DNA of 64,000 nucleotides from Desulfovibrio psychrotolerans (GCF_013340305.1 NZ_BLVP01000007.1:186001-250000); one strand, 5' to 3'. Counted from the first letter of the stretch, positions 44,366 through 54,211 are shown. The notes: generated by a model from the letters alone, not told the origin. Program-made: numbers and translations.

Positions 44366-45385
44366 TCACCCCGCGTTCTGCACACGCAGATACAGCACCA
44401 GCCCCAGCAGGGTCAGAGCCATGCCCGCCCATCCCATGGAGTGGGGCAGCGCGCCTCCCAGCAGCAACGCCTCTCCCGCAAGAGAAAAAACCACCTCCAT
44501 AGACTGCGTGCAATCCGCCGCCGCAAGGTCCGCAGGGGTTTTGGCGGCATGACGCGCACTGAGAAACAGGCTTGTAGCAGCAACGCCGGAAAAAACAGCC
44601 ACCAGCAGCGTCATGAGCACCTGCCCGCCGGAAGGCGCAGGCGGCGCAAACCAGACCGCCAGCACCACCCACAGGGGCAGCGACCCCAGCGTGAGCAGCA
44701 GCACGCGGCACATGGCATCGTCCATGGCGGGATGGCTCAGGGCAGGAATACAGCGACGCACAATCCCCCCCATACCCGTCCGGGCAGAAATCTCTTCCGC
44801 CGGGCCCTTGCCCGCCGCAGCACGGGCGTCCGCACGCACCCCGGCCTCACGCGCCTCCCAGACCATCTGGTTGCCAAAGGGATACGCAAACGCCGCCACC
44901 AGCACGGGCAGCGCGCCCAGCAGCACATCCCCTGCGGGCAGCGTGCCCGCCTGCTCAAGGTTAATGAGCAGCACCCCGGCAAAAACCAGCAGCGTGAACC
45001 CTAGTGCCCGCAGCGGCACCCGCCGTCCGAACAGCAGCAGCACCACAGGCGTGGCCAGTATGGTCATCTGCCACGTTGCCGCCACCACCCAGCCGGGAGC
45101 ATAGCTGGCGCTGAAGCTGATAAGCGCGTAAAACACGCCAAATCCCACGCTCCCCGCCACGGTCCAGAACACAAAATGCCTGCGGTACAGCCCAAGGGCG
45201 GCCAGACCCAGCGCACCGCGTCCCGTCACTCCCAACCACAGACAGAGCAGTGCCAGCATCCACGCGTAGCGCAGGGCAGCGGTCCACACCCAGTGGCCGC
45301 CATCCAGACTCATGGCGCGGTTGAGCACAAAGGTGGAACTGAAAAATAAGGCTGCAAGAATGCCCATCAGGATAATGCGTGCCAC
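44366..45385 (-). CDS. EamA/DMT-type membrane transporter
   Basis: GTG at 45385 follows GGAGG after four bases and gives 339 residues; TTG at 45403 is possible but would place the Shine-Dalgarno sequence inside the gene. About ten hydrophobic helices are present, in two halves as in the drug/metabolite transporter superfamily. The start IILMGILAALFFSSTFVLNR and the mid-protein PVVLLLFGRRVPLRALGFTL are typical. The hydrophilic loop near residues 190-225 (AREAGVRADARAAAGKGP) is longer than usual. The substrate is unknown; members export amino acids, drugs or metabolites. Confidence 0.8.
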   Translation of the reverse strand: MARIILMGILAALFFSSTFVLNRAMSLDGGHWVWTAALRYAWMLALLCLWLGVTGRGALGLAALGLYRRHFVFWTVAGSVGFGVFYALISFSASYAPGWVVAATWQMTILATPVVLLLFGRRVPLRALGFTLLVFAGVLLINLEQAGTLPAGDVLLGALPVLVAAFAYPFGNQMVWEAREAGVRADARAAAGKGPAEEISARTGMGGIVRRCIPALSHPAMDDAMCRVLLLTLGSLPLWVVLAVWFAPPAPSGGQVLMTLLVAVFSGVAATSLFLSARHAAKTPADLAAADCTQSMEVVFSLAGEALLLGGALPHSMGWAGMALTLLGLVLYLRVQNAG

Positions 45386-45654
45386 AAATCCTCCGCCATG
45401 CAAGGTGTCCTGCGCATTGCTCTGTGTCGGGTTGAATACACGACCAGCACCATCGCACGGGTCAGAGATGCCGTCAACATGATGGTAAAACTACACTTTT
45501 GTCCCCTGCCTCCATCTCCGTGCAACACTCTGTCGGCAAGGTACATGCACATCCGCCAGCCTGTCCCATGAAATAGATCAGGCAAATACCACAAGCATTG
45601 TTTCATCAATATTTGCGATGAGACAATCAGCCGTTCCCCGGCTATGCTCTGCGC

Positions 45655-46611
45655 ATGTCATGCCTTCACGCCCACGCATCGCAGCCGGTCCCGCCAGCCG
45701 CATCCTCAGGCAGCCCCTACGCACCTCAGGCGCCGGATTTCCTGTGCCCTGCGGAAGCGGCTCATCCCGGAGTGTCTGCCGAATCTGCCCCCGCACGTGG
45801 CAGAAACGTGCATTCCGTCTACGAACAAGGTTCCGGCCACTGCAACGAAGATGCCCTGCTCTGCGCATCCCCTCTTTATGCCGTTTTCGACGGCGCTTCC
45901 TGCCTGTGCGGGAATATGTACAAGGGGGCTTCCGGCGCGTGGTGGGCCGCCAACACGGCCCGCAGTGTCTTCGCGGACGCGCGGTATGCAGATATGCCGC
46001 TGAATCAACTGGCAATGCGGGCAAACCGTGCCGTGGGCGCTGCCATGCGGCAACACGGGGTGGATACGGGCGATCCTTTGCGGGTCTGGTCCGCAAGCAT
46101 GGCGGCCTTCCGCGTAAGGGAAGATGTGCTGGAGTATGTCCAGATAGGCGACAGCCTCATCCTGTGCATCACGGACAAGGGCTGCTTCCTGCCCGCCCCC
46201 TACCACAACCACGACAGGGAAACCCTCTGCCGGTGGCGGACTCTGGCGGAACAGGGTGTGCGCAACCTGCGCATTGCGCTGCATGACCATATCTGCGCCG
46301 TGCGGCAGGGCATGAACAGAACCTACGGAGTGCTGAACGGCGATGACCGGGCACAGGACTTTCTGCATTGGGGCACGGTTCCGCTGCACGGCGTACGTCA
46401 CGTGCTCACCTTTACGGACGGTCTGCACCTGCCTGCGGAATCCCCTCAGGATGCACCGGATTTCAGTGCACTTGCCGCCTTGGTCAGCCGGCAGGGGCTG
46501 CACGGGCTCCATGCCGCCGTACGCCATGCGGAATGCGGCGACCCGCAATGCCTGCGCTACCCCCGCTTCAAAACGCACGACGACATAGCCGCCGTAGCCG
46601 TCACCCTGTAG
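45655..46611 (+). CDS. PP2C-like protein phosphatase
   Basis: The 318-residue soluble protein carries PP2C metal-site motifs: GSGHCNEDALL near residue 60, LYAVFDGAS near 74, YVQIGDSLILC near 162, LTFTDGLHLP near 247 and THDDIAAVAV at the C-terminus. These supply the Asp residues of the Mn/Mg centre. It would remove phosphate from Ser/Thr of partner proteins. The first ~50 residues are low-complexity, and the ATG at 45655 has no clear ribosome binding site, so the true start may lie inside. No kinase is adjacent. Confidence 0.75.
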   Translation: MSCLHAHASQPVPPAASSGSPYAPQAPDFLCPAEAAHPGVSAESAPARGRNVHSVYEQGSGHCNEDALLCASPLYAVFDGASCLCGNMYKGASGAWWAANTARSVFADARYADMPLNQLAMRANRAVGAAMRQHGVDTGDPLRVWSASMAAFRVREDVLEYVQIGDSLILCITDKGCFLPAPYHNHDRETLCRWRTLAEQGVRNLRIALHDHICAVRQGMNRTYGVLNGDDRAQDFLHWGTVPLHGVRHVLTFTDGLHLPAESPQDAPDFSALAALVSRQGLHGLHAAVRHAECGDPQCLRYPRFKTHDDIAAVAVTL

Positions 46612-46711
46612 CCCGCGGGAAATAACTTTCCTGCCTCACCGCAGAACGGCAGGGCGCGGCCCCGTACCGTCTCACGCCATGGCAGGGCAGCTATTTTCCG
46701 CCCGGCCCGCT

Positions 46712-47995
46712 TCAGTTGGTCCCGTCCGGCCGTGCATCATCAGCATCGTCCAGCACCGCCGCCGTCCACAGCACGGCCTCGTTACGCAGCTCGGCTGCAC
46801 GCCGCATGGGAATGCCCAGCCAGTTGGCGGACGTGGCAGAGGTGTCCCACCGGGCATCCTCCAGTGCGCTCAAAAAATCCAGCACGTCGCGCACAAAGTT
46901 CTTTTTGCCGCAGTAAGCTTCCTTGATGAAGCCGTCCAGCGGCAACTCCGTCACCAACTCCGCCATAGGCTTGCCCAGCAGGTAATCAAGCCGGGAAAAC
47001 AGGCCGATGAGAAACATGGTCTCCGGCCCGTAGGTACCCAGAACCCCCTCTTCCGCCATGCGGTAGAGAAACCGCGCCCGCTGCACAGACCAAAACGAAA
47101 CCTCCTGCGCCCCCGGAGAAGGGTTCAGGTCCGCCAGCAGCACCACCATGAGCCATTGACGCACCATCCGCTCCCCCAGCACCACCAGCGCCTGATCAAG
47201 CGCCCGCACGGAGGAACGCAGCCCCATGGCGGCGGAGTTCACATAGCGCAGCAGCCTGTAGCTGAGCGAAACATCCTGCTTGATGAGGTCTGCAAGACGC
47301 TGCACATCATACGCGCTGTGCAGTTCCTTCAAAATCTCCAGCTTGACCATCTGGGCGGAAGAGACCTTGCGGCCGGCAAACAGCTCCGGCTTGCCGAAGT
47401 AAAATCCCTGAAACAGCGCAAAACCCATATTCCGGCACAGCGCATAGGTCTTTTTGCTCTCCACCTTTTCCGCCAGCAATTGCAGGGGCAACTTCTTAAG
47501 CTCCCCCACCAGCGGAAAAAGGTCGCTCGGCGGCACGGTCAGCACGTCCACCTTGACCAAATCCACCACTTCCAGCAGCGGCGCAAGATGCGGCTGCCCC
47601 GCATAGTCATCCAGCGCGAGCATATACCCGACGTCCTTCATGGCGCGCAGGGCGTCCAGCAGTTCGGCTGTCACCTCCCGCACCTGCCCTATCTCCGCGA
47701 TGCACCGTTCCGGCGACAATGCCAGAACAGCAGCGCCCTGCAGCAGTCCCACAGGAATATTCACAAAAATGCGTGCATCCTGCGGAATACTGTCGCGCAT
47801 AAGGCCATAACCGTCAGCAATGACCCGCGCAGAGGCAACCCCGGCATCGTCAAACTCCGCCCTGCCCGCATCGGCACTGTGCCGGAAGAACAACTCATAG
47901 CCCCACACACCCTGCTCCCTGTCAAAGACAGGTTGCCTCGCGGTGAATATGGGCTCGGAGCACTGAGGAGTCCCGGGCGAACACGGCAGCTTCAT
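46712..47995 (-). CDS. EAL-HDOD signalling protein
   Basis: The ATG at 47995 (a G-rich site upstream) gives 427 residues; a TTG at 48007 is an alternative. Residues ~15-195 are an EAL-related domain of the YuxH type: IFTARQPVFDREQGVWGYEL, LALDDYAG, LVKVDVL, LLAEKVES and FQGFYFGKPE. The EAL signature itself is altered, so c-di-GMP hydrolysis is unlikely and the domain may bind the nucleotide or act structurally. Residues ~200-400 are an HDOD domain (LADLIKQDVSLSYRLLRYVN). Such proteins link second messengers to motility or stress control. It is monocistronic on the minus strand. Confidence 0.82.
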   Translation of the reverse strand: MKLPCSPGTPQCSEPIFTARQPVFDREQGVWGYELFFRHSADAGRAEFDDAGVASARVIADGYGLMRDSIPQDARIFVNIPVGLLQGAAVLALSPERCIAEIGQVREVTAELLDALRAMKDVGYMLALDDYAGQPHLAPLLEVVDLVKVDVLTVPPSDLFPLVGELKKLPLQLLAEKVESKKTYALCRNMGFALFQGFYFGKPELFAGRKVSSAQMVKLEILKELHSAYDVQRLADLIKQDVSLSYRLLRYVNSAAMGLRSSVRALDQALVVLGERMVRQWLMVVLLADLNPSPGAQEVSFWSVQRARFLYRMAEEGVLGTYGPETMFLIGLFSRLDYLLGKPMAELVTELPLDGFIKEAYCGKKNFVRDVLDFLSALEDARWDTSATSANWLGIPMRRAAELRNEAVLWTAAVLDDADDARPDGTN

Positions 47996-48121
47996 TTTTG
48001 CCCCCAAAGGTGACTTCGGCGTCTATGCGGTTCCGTAAAACCGAAACAATTGCTGACCTGTTCAGTCTACACGGTTTGCGGGAAAAAGAAACGGGAACCC
48101 GTCAAAGAGTCCCCGGCAGGT

Positions 48122-49561
48122 TCATCGAAAGCTGGAAGCGTCTATGTCCAGCCGGGCCAGAATCTTCTGCAACGCCACGCGCGAAAGACCGGATACACGC
48201 GCCGCCTCCGATATGTTGCCCCCCGTGGAGGCAAGCAGGTCACGCACGTAATTCTTGGTAAACTCGTCCGTCACCCTGCCCTTGGCTTCCTTATACGGCC
48301 CCATCCCGCCCGCAACAGATGCCCGCCCGCCCGCAGACGACACAAACGAGGGCTGCGCCCCCTGTTCCACATGGTACACCAGCCCCATGTCCACCGTGTC
48401 GCCCACGCAGAACACCACCAGCCTGCGCACGTAGCTTTGCAGTTCACGCACGTTGCCGTGCCACGGCTTCGCGGTCAGATAATCCAGCACCTCCGGCGTC
48501 ACGGACTTTTCCGCAACCCCCATGTCCCGGCAGGCAAGTCGCAGAAAATGGTGCACAAGCAGCGGAATGTCCTCGGTGCGCTCCCGCAGGGGCGGCACGG
48601 AAACCGAGAGCACGTTCAGACGGTAGTACAAATCTTCACGAAACGTCTTGTCCGCGATGCGGGCTTCCAGATCCTGATTGGTAGAAGCCACCACCCGCGT
48701 GCTCACAGAGATGGAGGTGTTGGACCCCACGGGGCGTATCTCGCCGTCCTGCAGCACGCGCAGCAGCTTTATCTGTATGCTGGCGGAAATATCACCGATT
48801 TCGTCCAGCAGCAGGGTGCCCCTGTCCGCAGAGGCAAACAGCCCCTTGCGGTCCTGATCGGCTCCGGTAAAGGCCCCCTTCATATGGCCGAACAGCTCGC
48901 TCTCCAGCAGGTGCTCCGGTATGGCCGGGCAGTTCACAGCCATGAACGGCATCTCCGCCCTGTTGCTCATGCGGTGGATAAGCCGGGCCACCAGTTCCTT
49001 GCCCGTGCCCGATTCGCCGCGCACCAGCACCGTGTAGTCAGACCCCGCCACCGCCTGCACCACATAGCGCAGACGCTGCATAACGGACGACTCCCCCACC
49101 AGTTCACCCGTGGAACCGCTGTCCACCATCTGGCGCAGCCGCTTGTTTTCCACAAGCAGCGTGGCCCGCTCCATCCCTTTGCGGACAATATGAAAAAGCT
49201 GGTCCGGCTCAATGGGCTTGGTCAGAAAATCATACGCGCCCGCCTTGAGTGCCTGCACCGCCGTCTCTATGGTTCCGTGGGCGGTCAGCATGACCATGGA
49301 AATATCCGGCTGCAGCTTCAGCGCATTGGTGAGCAGCTCCATGCCCGTCATCTCCGGCATGCGCAGGTCGGTCATCATAATGTGAAAACCGCCCCCCTGC
49401 AGCATGGCAAGGGCCTGCGCGCCGCTGTGGGCCATTTCCACCCGCAGGTCTTTGAACCGGCCGGTAATGAGCCGGGCCAGACCACGGGCAAAATCCTTCT
49501 CATCGTCCACTATGAGCATGCCAAGGCTTATTCTCTGGCCTTCCGCAACAGCTACAGACAT
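48122..49561 (-). CDS. NtrC-type sigma54-dependent response regulator
   Basis: The ATG at 49561 with AGGAG upstream gives 479 residues. The receiver domain (residues ~14-130) is intact: LIVDDEKD, phosphoacceptor Asp65 in MMTDLRMPEM, and Lys in LTKPIEPD. The AAA+ domain has Walker A GESGTGKE, the sigma54-contact loop GAFTGAD, Walker B GTLLLDEIGD and NVRELQ. A Fis-type DNA-binding helix-turn-helix lies at the end (GGNISEAARVSGLSRVALQK). It activates sigma54 promoters when phosphorylated. The heme-binding kinase gene lies 19 bases upstream, so the two form a pair. Confidence 0.95.
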   Translation of the reverse strand: MSVAVAEGQRISLGMLIVDDEKDFARGLARLITGRFKDLRVEMAHSGAQALAMLQGGGFHIMMTDLRMPEMTGMELLTNALKLQPDISMVMLTAHGTIETAVQALKAGAYDFLTKPIEPDQLFHIVRKGMERATLLVENKRLRQMVDSGSTGELVGESSVMQRLRYVVQAVAGSDYTVLVRGESGTGKELVARLIHRMSNRAEMPFMAVNCPAIPEHLLESELFGHMKGAFTGADQDRKGLFASADRGTLLLDEIGDISASIQIKLLRVLQDGEIRPVGSNTSISVSTRVVASTNQDLEARIADKTFREDLYYRLNVLSVSVPPLRERTEDIPLLVHHFLRLACRDMGVAEKSVTPEVLDYLTAKPWHGNVRELQSYVRRLVVFCVGDTVDMGLVYHVEQGAQPSFVSSAGGRASVAGGMGPYKEAKGRVTDEFTKNYVRDLLASTGGNISEAARVSGLSRVALQKILARLDIDASSFR

Positions 49562-49580
49562 ATCCGCTCCTCGCGCAAAA

Positions 49581-52022
49581 TCACTGGTCCCCGCGTACCA
49601 GCGGCAGACGCACCTCAAACCGTGCGCCGCCCAGAACAGGGTCGTTGCCCACGTCAATGGCTCCGCCCGCCTCGGCCACTATGCCGTAGACAATGGTCAA
49701 ACCAAGCCCCGTGCCCGCCCCCGGAGCCTTGGTGGTGAAAAACGGGTCAAAAATCCGCCCCATGTCGTCGCCCAGAACACCGGGCCCGTTGTCCTTGACC
49801 ACCACATGCGCCATGCCGTTTCTGGCATGCAGTCCCATAAAGACCTGCCCGCCGGATTCCGGCACGGCATCCAGCGCATTCAGCACAAGGTTGGAGAGCA
49901 CCTGTTCCAGCTTGCTCTCCGCCATGGCCACAATGGCTGTTCCGGGCGTGGCATCCGTCAACAGGGTAATGCCCTTCTTGGAAGCCTGCACGGAAAATAC
50001 CTCTGCAATGCCAGCAGCCACGCGTCCCGCATCACATGTGGCATCGGAAGAAGGCTTGGGCCGTGCAAAATTGAGCAGGTCCGTGAGCACGCGCTGTGCC
50101 TGCCGCGTATGCCGCAGAATCACATCCACGTCCTGCAGCTGCTGTTCTTCCGCCATATTCTGGCGCAGCAGTTCCGCATAGCACAAAATCACACCCAGCG
50201 GGTTGTTAATCTCATGGGCCAGACCGGCGGCAAGCTTGCCCACGGTTATCATCTTCTCGCTCTGCTGCACCCGTGCCAGCATACGCTTCTCACGCGTGGT
50301 CTCGCGGGCGTACACAACGATGCGTCCGCCTCCGTTGGGCCTGCCGCCCGCATCATCAGGCGGCGCCGGAGAAACAATGGGATACATGTTCAGGGCAAAG
50401 CTTCTGCCCCCCTCCAGCGTCACGTTCTCCACGTGGGTTCTGCCGCTTTGCAACGCGGCAGCCATGTGGCAGTCCCCCTTGCCGCCTGTGCAGCCGAACA
50501 GGGGAAGCAGCGCGCCGTCCGTCACCACGCCGCCGGAAAGTTCGCTGGCAAGGTCACGCGCCGCCTGATTCGCCATAATCAGCCCGTAAATGGAATCCAT
50601 GAGCACCAGCGGGTCGGAAATGCCTTCCACAATGGACTGCAACGTAGCCTTCTGCCGCGTCAGGTTGTCCAGTGCGGTCAGGTTCTCCGCCGCCATGCCG
50701 AGCTGCCGCCCCAAAGCCTGCAACAGGTCGTGGTCCTGCCGCTTCGCAACCCGCCGGTCCGCCCAGTGGATGCAGAGCATGCCCTCTGCCGTGCCTTCGC
50801 TGGACTCCACAGGTATGAACGCGCTGTCCTCGTCCAGACAGGTGCGGCTGTCCGTGAGCAGGTCCACCCAGTTATCGGGCAGCCGGGGCCTTTCCGCCTC
50901 GTCAGGCCATGAAAAATGCCGCTGCGAGGAAAAGGTGCAGACATACGAAACGCTGGAAGCCCGGAAACGCCTGCCTATTTCCGGCAGGGTGAGCCGCCAC
51001 AGGTCCGCGCGTGAATTGCTGGAACGCATGTCCGCCAAAAGCCGCACAAACAGCTCCACGTCTGCCCTGCGTTCCTGCGCCTCGTGCATCAGGTCGCCCG
51101 TGCGTTCCTCCACCATATCGCGCAGTCGGTCCGCATACCCTTCTAGTTGCCTGCGCGCTTCCAGCAGATGGCTGTTCAGCTCCTGCATGCCCGCTTCCAG
51201 TTCCTCAATCTCGTCCCGCTCAACCAGCTTGTTCAGCAGCTCCGTGCCCCCGGTCACTTCAAGGTTGTCCCGGAACATGGTGGAGAGCCGCTTTATGTTC
51301 TTCACCACCAGCACCTTGAAAAGCAGGTTGGTCACGGAAAAAAAGACCATAGCGGCAAGGGCGAAAAAGCCGAAATACCCAAAAATGGTACGCTGCAGCC
51401 GCGCCACCCCGTTGGTAACGGAAAGCCCCACCAGATCCACTCCCCCTATGGTGTTCACCACATGGTCGAATCCGCGGTTGCCGTAGGTATTTATAATTTC
51501 CTGCGGGGCGGTCTCGGGGTGTCCGTGGCAGTACATGCACTCCTCGGTAAACACCACGGGCCGTGCCATGATATAGAATTCGGCCCCGTCCACATCCCGG
51601 TATCCCTGCCACAGCCCTGCGTCCTCGTTGGCGCGAAAATAGTCAATGAGCTCGCGTTCCAGCGTATTGGCTTCGTAGTCGGGATTACGGGCAGAGATGG
51701 CCACCCGGCGGTACAGCTGGCCTTCCACGTTGCGCATGCCGTCCATAATCTCGCGAGAGATGTAGGAGGAACTCATGGCCTCTATGATAAATTGGTCGGG
51801 CACCACGCCGTACATGCGCGGCCGCAGATTGGACCGCACATAGCGCTGTATGGAATCCACCTGCAGGAAGATAAGCCGGGCTTTATCGCGCACTTCTTCT
51901 TCAAGCACGGTGCGCATGTGCAGATAAAAGCCCCCGGCAAAGCAGACCCCCATAAGCAGGGTGGCTACGGAGAGGCCGCTGAGAAATTTGGCCTGAAGCG
52001 TGAATGGGCGGGGAAAATGCAT
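49581..52022 (-). CDS. Sensor histidine kinase with periplasmic c-type heme-binding domain
   Basis: The 813-residue kinase has membrane helices at ~15-34 and ~213-240. Between them lies a DUF3365/Tll0287-like periplasmic domain with a single covalent-heme motif CMYCH at residues 162-166. A HAMP-like coiled coil (~240-320), a GAF-like domain (~325-450) and a PAS domain (~460-580) follow. The transmitter has the H-box at His603 (KLAAGLAHEINNPLGVI), N-box NLVLNALDAVPESGG, DNGPGV and GTGLGLTIVYGIV. A heme-c sensor would respond to redox state, oxygen, NO or a sulfur compound. The pair regulator lies downstream; an exporter and a small protein lie upstream. Confidence 0.9.
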   Translation of the reverse strand: MHFPRPFTLQAKFLSGLSVATLLMGVCFAGGFYLHMRTVLEEEVRDKARLIFLQVDSIQRYVRSNLRPRMYGVVPDQFIIEAMSSSYISREIMDGMRNVEGQLYRRVAISARNPDYEANTLERELIDYFRANEDAGLWQGYRDVDGAEFYIMARPVVFTEECMYCHGHPETAPQEIINTYGNRGFDHVVNTIGGVDLVGLSVTNGVARLQRTIFGYFGFFALAAMVFFSVTNLLFKVLVVKNIKRLSTMFRDNLEVTGGTELLNKLVERDEIEELEAGMQELNSHLLEARRQLEGYADRLRDMVEERTGDLMHEAQERRADVELFVRLLADMRSSNSRADLWRLTLPEIGRRFRASSVSYVCTFSSQRHFSWPDEAERPRLPDNWVDLLTDSRTCLDEDSAFIPVESSEGTAEGMLCIHWADRRVAKRQDHDLLQALGRQLGMAAENLTALDNLTRQKATLQSIVEGISDPLVLMDSIYGLIMANQAARDLASELSGGVVTDGALLPLFGCTGGKGDCHMAAALQSGRTHVENVTLEGGRSFALNMYPIVSPAPPDDAGGRPNGGGRIVVYARETTREKRMLARVQQSEKMITVGKLAAGLAHEINNPLGVILCYAELLRQNMAEEQQLQDVDVILRHTRQAQRVLTDLLNFARPKPSSDATCDAGRVAAGIAEVFSVQASKKGITLLTDATPGTAIVAMAESKLEQVLSNLVLNALDAVPESGGQVFMGLHARNGMAHVVVKDNGPGVLGDDMGRIFDPFFTTKAPGAGTGLGLTIVYGIVAEAGGAIDVGNDPVLGGARFEVRLPLVRGDQ

Positions 52023-52113
52023 ACGGAACCTTCGGGAAAAACGTCATCCGCACTTACCGGAATGCGGCCTTGCACCGAGCGCAGAATGCCGGTCACAAGA
52101 AACGGCCCTGGGC

Positions 52114-52380
52114 CTATTTCCCGGAGGCTGCGCCCCCCGGCCCCGTGGGCATAAAGCGGATGGTGTTGCTGGTTTCTCGGTTGGCGTCGCTCACCACTTC
52201 AAGATCACTATAGTAGTAGGCACTGGCGTCAATCTGGTTATCGTCCAGCACAGCGGCCATGTACTCAAGCTTGTCACAGGAGCGGGTAAGGGCAGGAAGA
52301 AGCACGTTGGAGAAAAGCAGCAGTGCCCCTATCCCCAGAACAAAGCGTTTCATGCGGGCTGCACGTGTCGGTGTATTCAT
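52114..52380 (-). CDS. Small signal-anchored protein of unknown function
   Basis: The 88-residue product has a basic N-terminus and one hydrophobic segment (RFVLGIGALLLFSNVLLPAL), then a polar part (LEYMAAVLDDNQIDASAYYY and SDLEVVSDANRETSNTIRF) likely to sit in the periplasm. One Cys follows the helix (TRSC). A GGGGGA lies before the ATG. It is placed between the exporter terminator and the heme-sensor kinase on the same strand, so it may be a periplasmic partner of the kinase. The family is not recognised. Confidence 0.6.
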   Translation of the reverse strand: MNTPTRAARMKRFVLGIGALLLFSNVLLPALTRSCDKLEYMAAVLDDNQIDASAYYYSDLEVVSDANRETSNTIRFMPTGPGGAASGK

Positions 52381-52420
52381 CTGTCTATCCCCCGTCTGGC
52401 GGCACCCTTCCGGTACCGAT

Positions 52421-52449
52421 AAAAAAGGGGGAGGCCGTAGCCTCCCCCG
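52421..52449 (-). terminator. Terminator after the YeiH-type exporter gene
   Basis: On the minus strand GGGGGAGGC pairs with GCCTCCCCC over a 4-base loop and is followed by a run of six T. It separates the exporter gene from the small protein and kinase genes. Confidence 0.9.
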
Positions 52450-52468
52450 TCAGTTCAGAGAGGCGCTA

Positions 52469-54211
52469 CTAGATCTTTGCGGTGATCTCGGGGAACACCA
52501 GATAGAACATGATGTAGGCCATGGTCAAGGTCAAAGCAAGGTTGAAGCTCTGACCGCAGGCATACAACACCAGCGGCTTGCCGCCCTTGAAGTAGTGAGC
52601 CAGTTCGCGGAAGTTGGTGGCAAGACCAATGGCCGCGAAGGAGAGAGCAAAGAACCAGTCGCGGAAGATACGGGTACCGCCGCGCACCACGCCGTGGTCA
52701 ACGGCAGCCGCACCAAGGTCCGCTCCAAGCGAGCCGTCGATAACTGAGAAGATGATGGATGCGGACATGAAGCCGATGACGAACTTGGGGAAGCGGTGCC
52801 AGATTTCCATCCAGCCCACAGACTTGCCCGCTTCGCACTCCACCTTGGTGCACCAGTACACGGCCACGCCGAAGGCGGTAACACCGATAAGCACGTTCTG
52901 GATCATCTTGATGGTTGCAGCAACGTACAGAGCCTTTTCGCCGAGGAACGCGCCTGCAGCAGCCACTGCGCCGGTGGCGTCAATGGTACCGCCCATCCAT
53001 GCGCCGCCCAGAATTTCCGGAATGCCCACAGCCTTGATAAAGGCGGGCATGGCGATCATCATAATGGCGGTGAACACCAGAGAAAGGCCGATTGCCAGCG
53101 TCAGTTCTTCCTTCTTGGCGCGGCAGGCGGCTGCCGTGGCAATGGCGGAAGAGGTACCGCACACAGACATGTCGGCGGAGATGACGATGTTCAGGGTCTT
53201 GGAGGGCATCTTCAGCACCTTCTGGCCGAAGATGAAGGTAGACACCAGCACGACGGGGGTAACAACCCATGCCACAAAGATGCCGGGCACGCCGATGGCG
53301 ATAATCTTGTTGAAGAGCACTTCGCCACCCAGCAACACAAGGCCGGTCTTGATGAAGTATTCAACCTCAAGGGCCTTCTTGGCAAAATTGGGGGTACCCA
53401 CGGTGTTGGCAATGAGCATACCGATGATGATGCCCCACGCTTCCGCGCCAATCCCGTACTGCTTGGCAACAGACTGACCACCCATCATGTAGGCGAGCAC
53501 TGCCACCAGATACACCATGGCGAAGCCCTTCATGAACCCGGGGGTGTCCTTGCCCATGAACTTTATGCCCACGCTGAAGAACAGGGCCAGCACGCCGCAA
53601 AAGATGATCAGCGTAAGGAAGCGGTTGTAGGGCTTGTGCGCAGTCTTTTTCTTGGCATCGCCTTCAGCCTTCTGGGCTGCGCGCCATTCGCCAATCTTCT
53701 TGCCGGCCTCATCGTTCAGTGTGGCGTCCTGGAAGCCGGCATCCGCAGCAGCGGCCTGTGCGGCCTGCGCCAGCACAAAGGAGTTGGCGGCCTTGGCCTT
53801 GGCGTCCTCAAACTTGGGCATAGCCTTCGCGTTCATAGCGTCGGCGCGCTCCTGCGACATATAGAACGCGTCAACCGGGTTTTCCTTCCAGGAACCGGGC
53901 TTGGCGGTCCACTTGCTGAAGAACTTGCCTATGGCGCTGTCGGTGGACTTCAGCTTGCCCTTGGCATCCTTGGCCTGATGCCATTCAATGGTCTTAAAGG
54001 GCGCACGGGCGGCCTCCGTTTCCATTATGGCGTTGCTCTTGGCAATCTTTTCCTTGAACTCGCCCACGGGGGTAAAGTTGAAATACAGGAAAAACGACAG
54101 GGCAATGAGGAAGAAGCCGAGCCAGATGGCCCAGTAGTCTTCCTTGGTCCACAGGTCGGACCAGGAAGACTGGGCCTTATCGACTACTACACTGGATTCT
54201 TGCTGAGACAT
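52469..54211 (-). CDS. YeiH-family putative sulfate exporter with N-terminal extension
   Basis: The ATG at 54211 is nine bases after AGGAGG and gives 580 residues. The C-terminal ~390 residues match the YeiH/PSE family: GAEAWGIIIGMLIANTVG, EYFIKTGLVLLGGEVLFNKI, SADMSVCGTSSAIATAAACR and GGAWMGGTIDATGAVAAAGA, with about ten helices. The N-terminal ~190 residues are extra: one membrane helix (AIWLGFFLIALSFFLYFNFT) then a hydrophilic Ala/Lys-rich segment. The family is annotated as sulfate exporters, though proof is thin; in a sulfate reducer export of sulfite, sulfonate or related anions is conceivable. Even codon use suggests high expression. Confidence 0.82.
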   Translation of the reverse strand: MSQQESSVVVDKAQSSWSDLWTKEDYWAIWLGFFLIALSFFLYFNFTPVGEFKEKIAKSNAIMETEAARAPFKTIEWHQAKDAKGKLKSTDSAIGKFFSKWTAKPGSWKENPVDAFYMSQERADAMNAKAMPKFEDAKAKAANSFVLAQAAQAAAADAGFQDATLNDEAGKKIGEWRAAQKAEGDAKKKTAHKPYNRFLTLIIFCGVLALFFSVGIKFMGKDTPGFMKGFAMVYLVAVLAYMMGGQSVAKQYGIGAEAWGIIIGMLIANTVGTPNFAKKALEVEYFIKTGLVLLGGEVLFNKIIAIGVPGIFVAWVVTPVVLVSTFIFGQKVLKMPSKTLNIVISADMSVCGTSSAIATAAACRAKKEELTLAIGLSLVFTAIMMIAMPAFIKAVGIPEILGGAWMGGTIDATGAVAAAGAFLGEKALYVAATIKMIQNVLIGVTAFGVAVYWCTKVECEAGKSVGWMEIWHRFPKFVIGFMSASIIFSVIDGSLGADLGAAAVDHGVVRGGTRIFRDWFFALSFAAIGLATNFRELAHYFKGGKPLVLYACGQSFNLALTLTMAYIMFYLVFPEITAKI

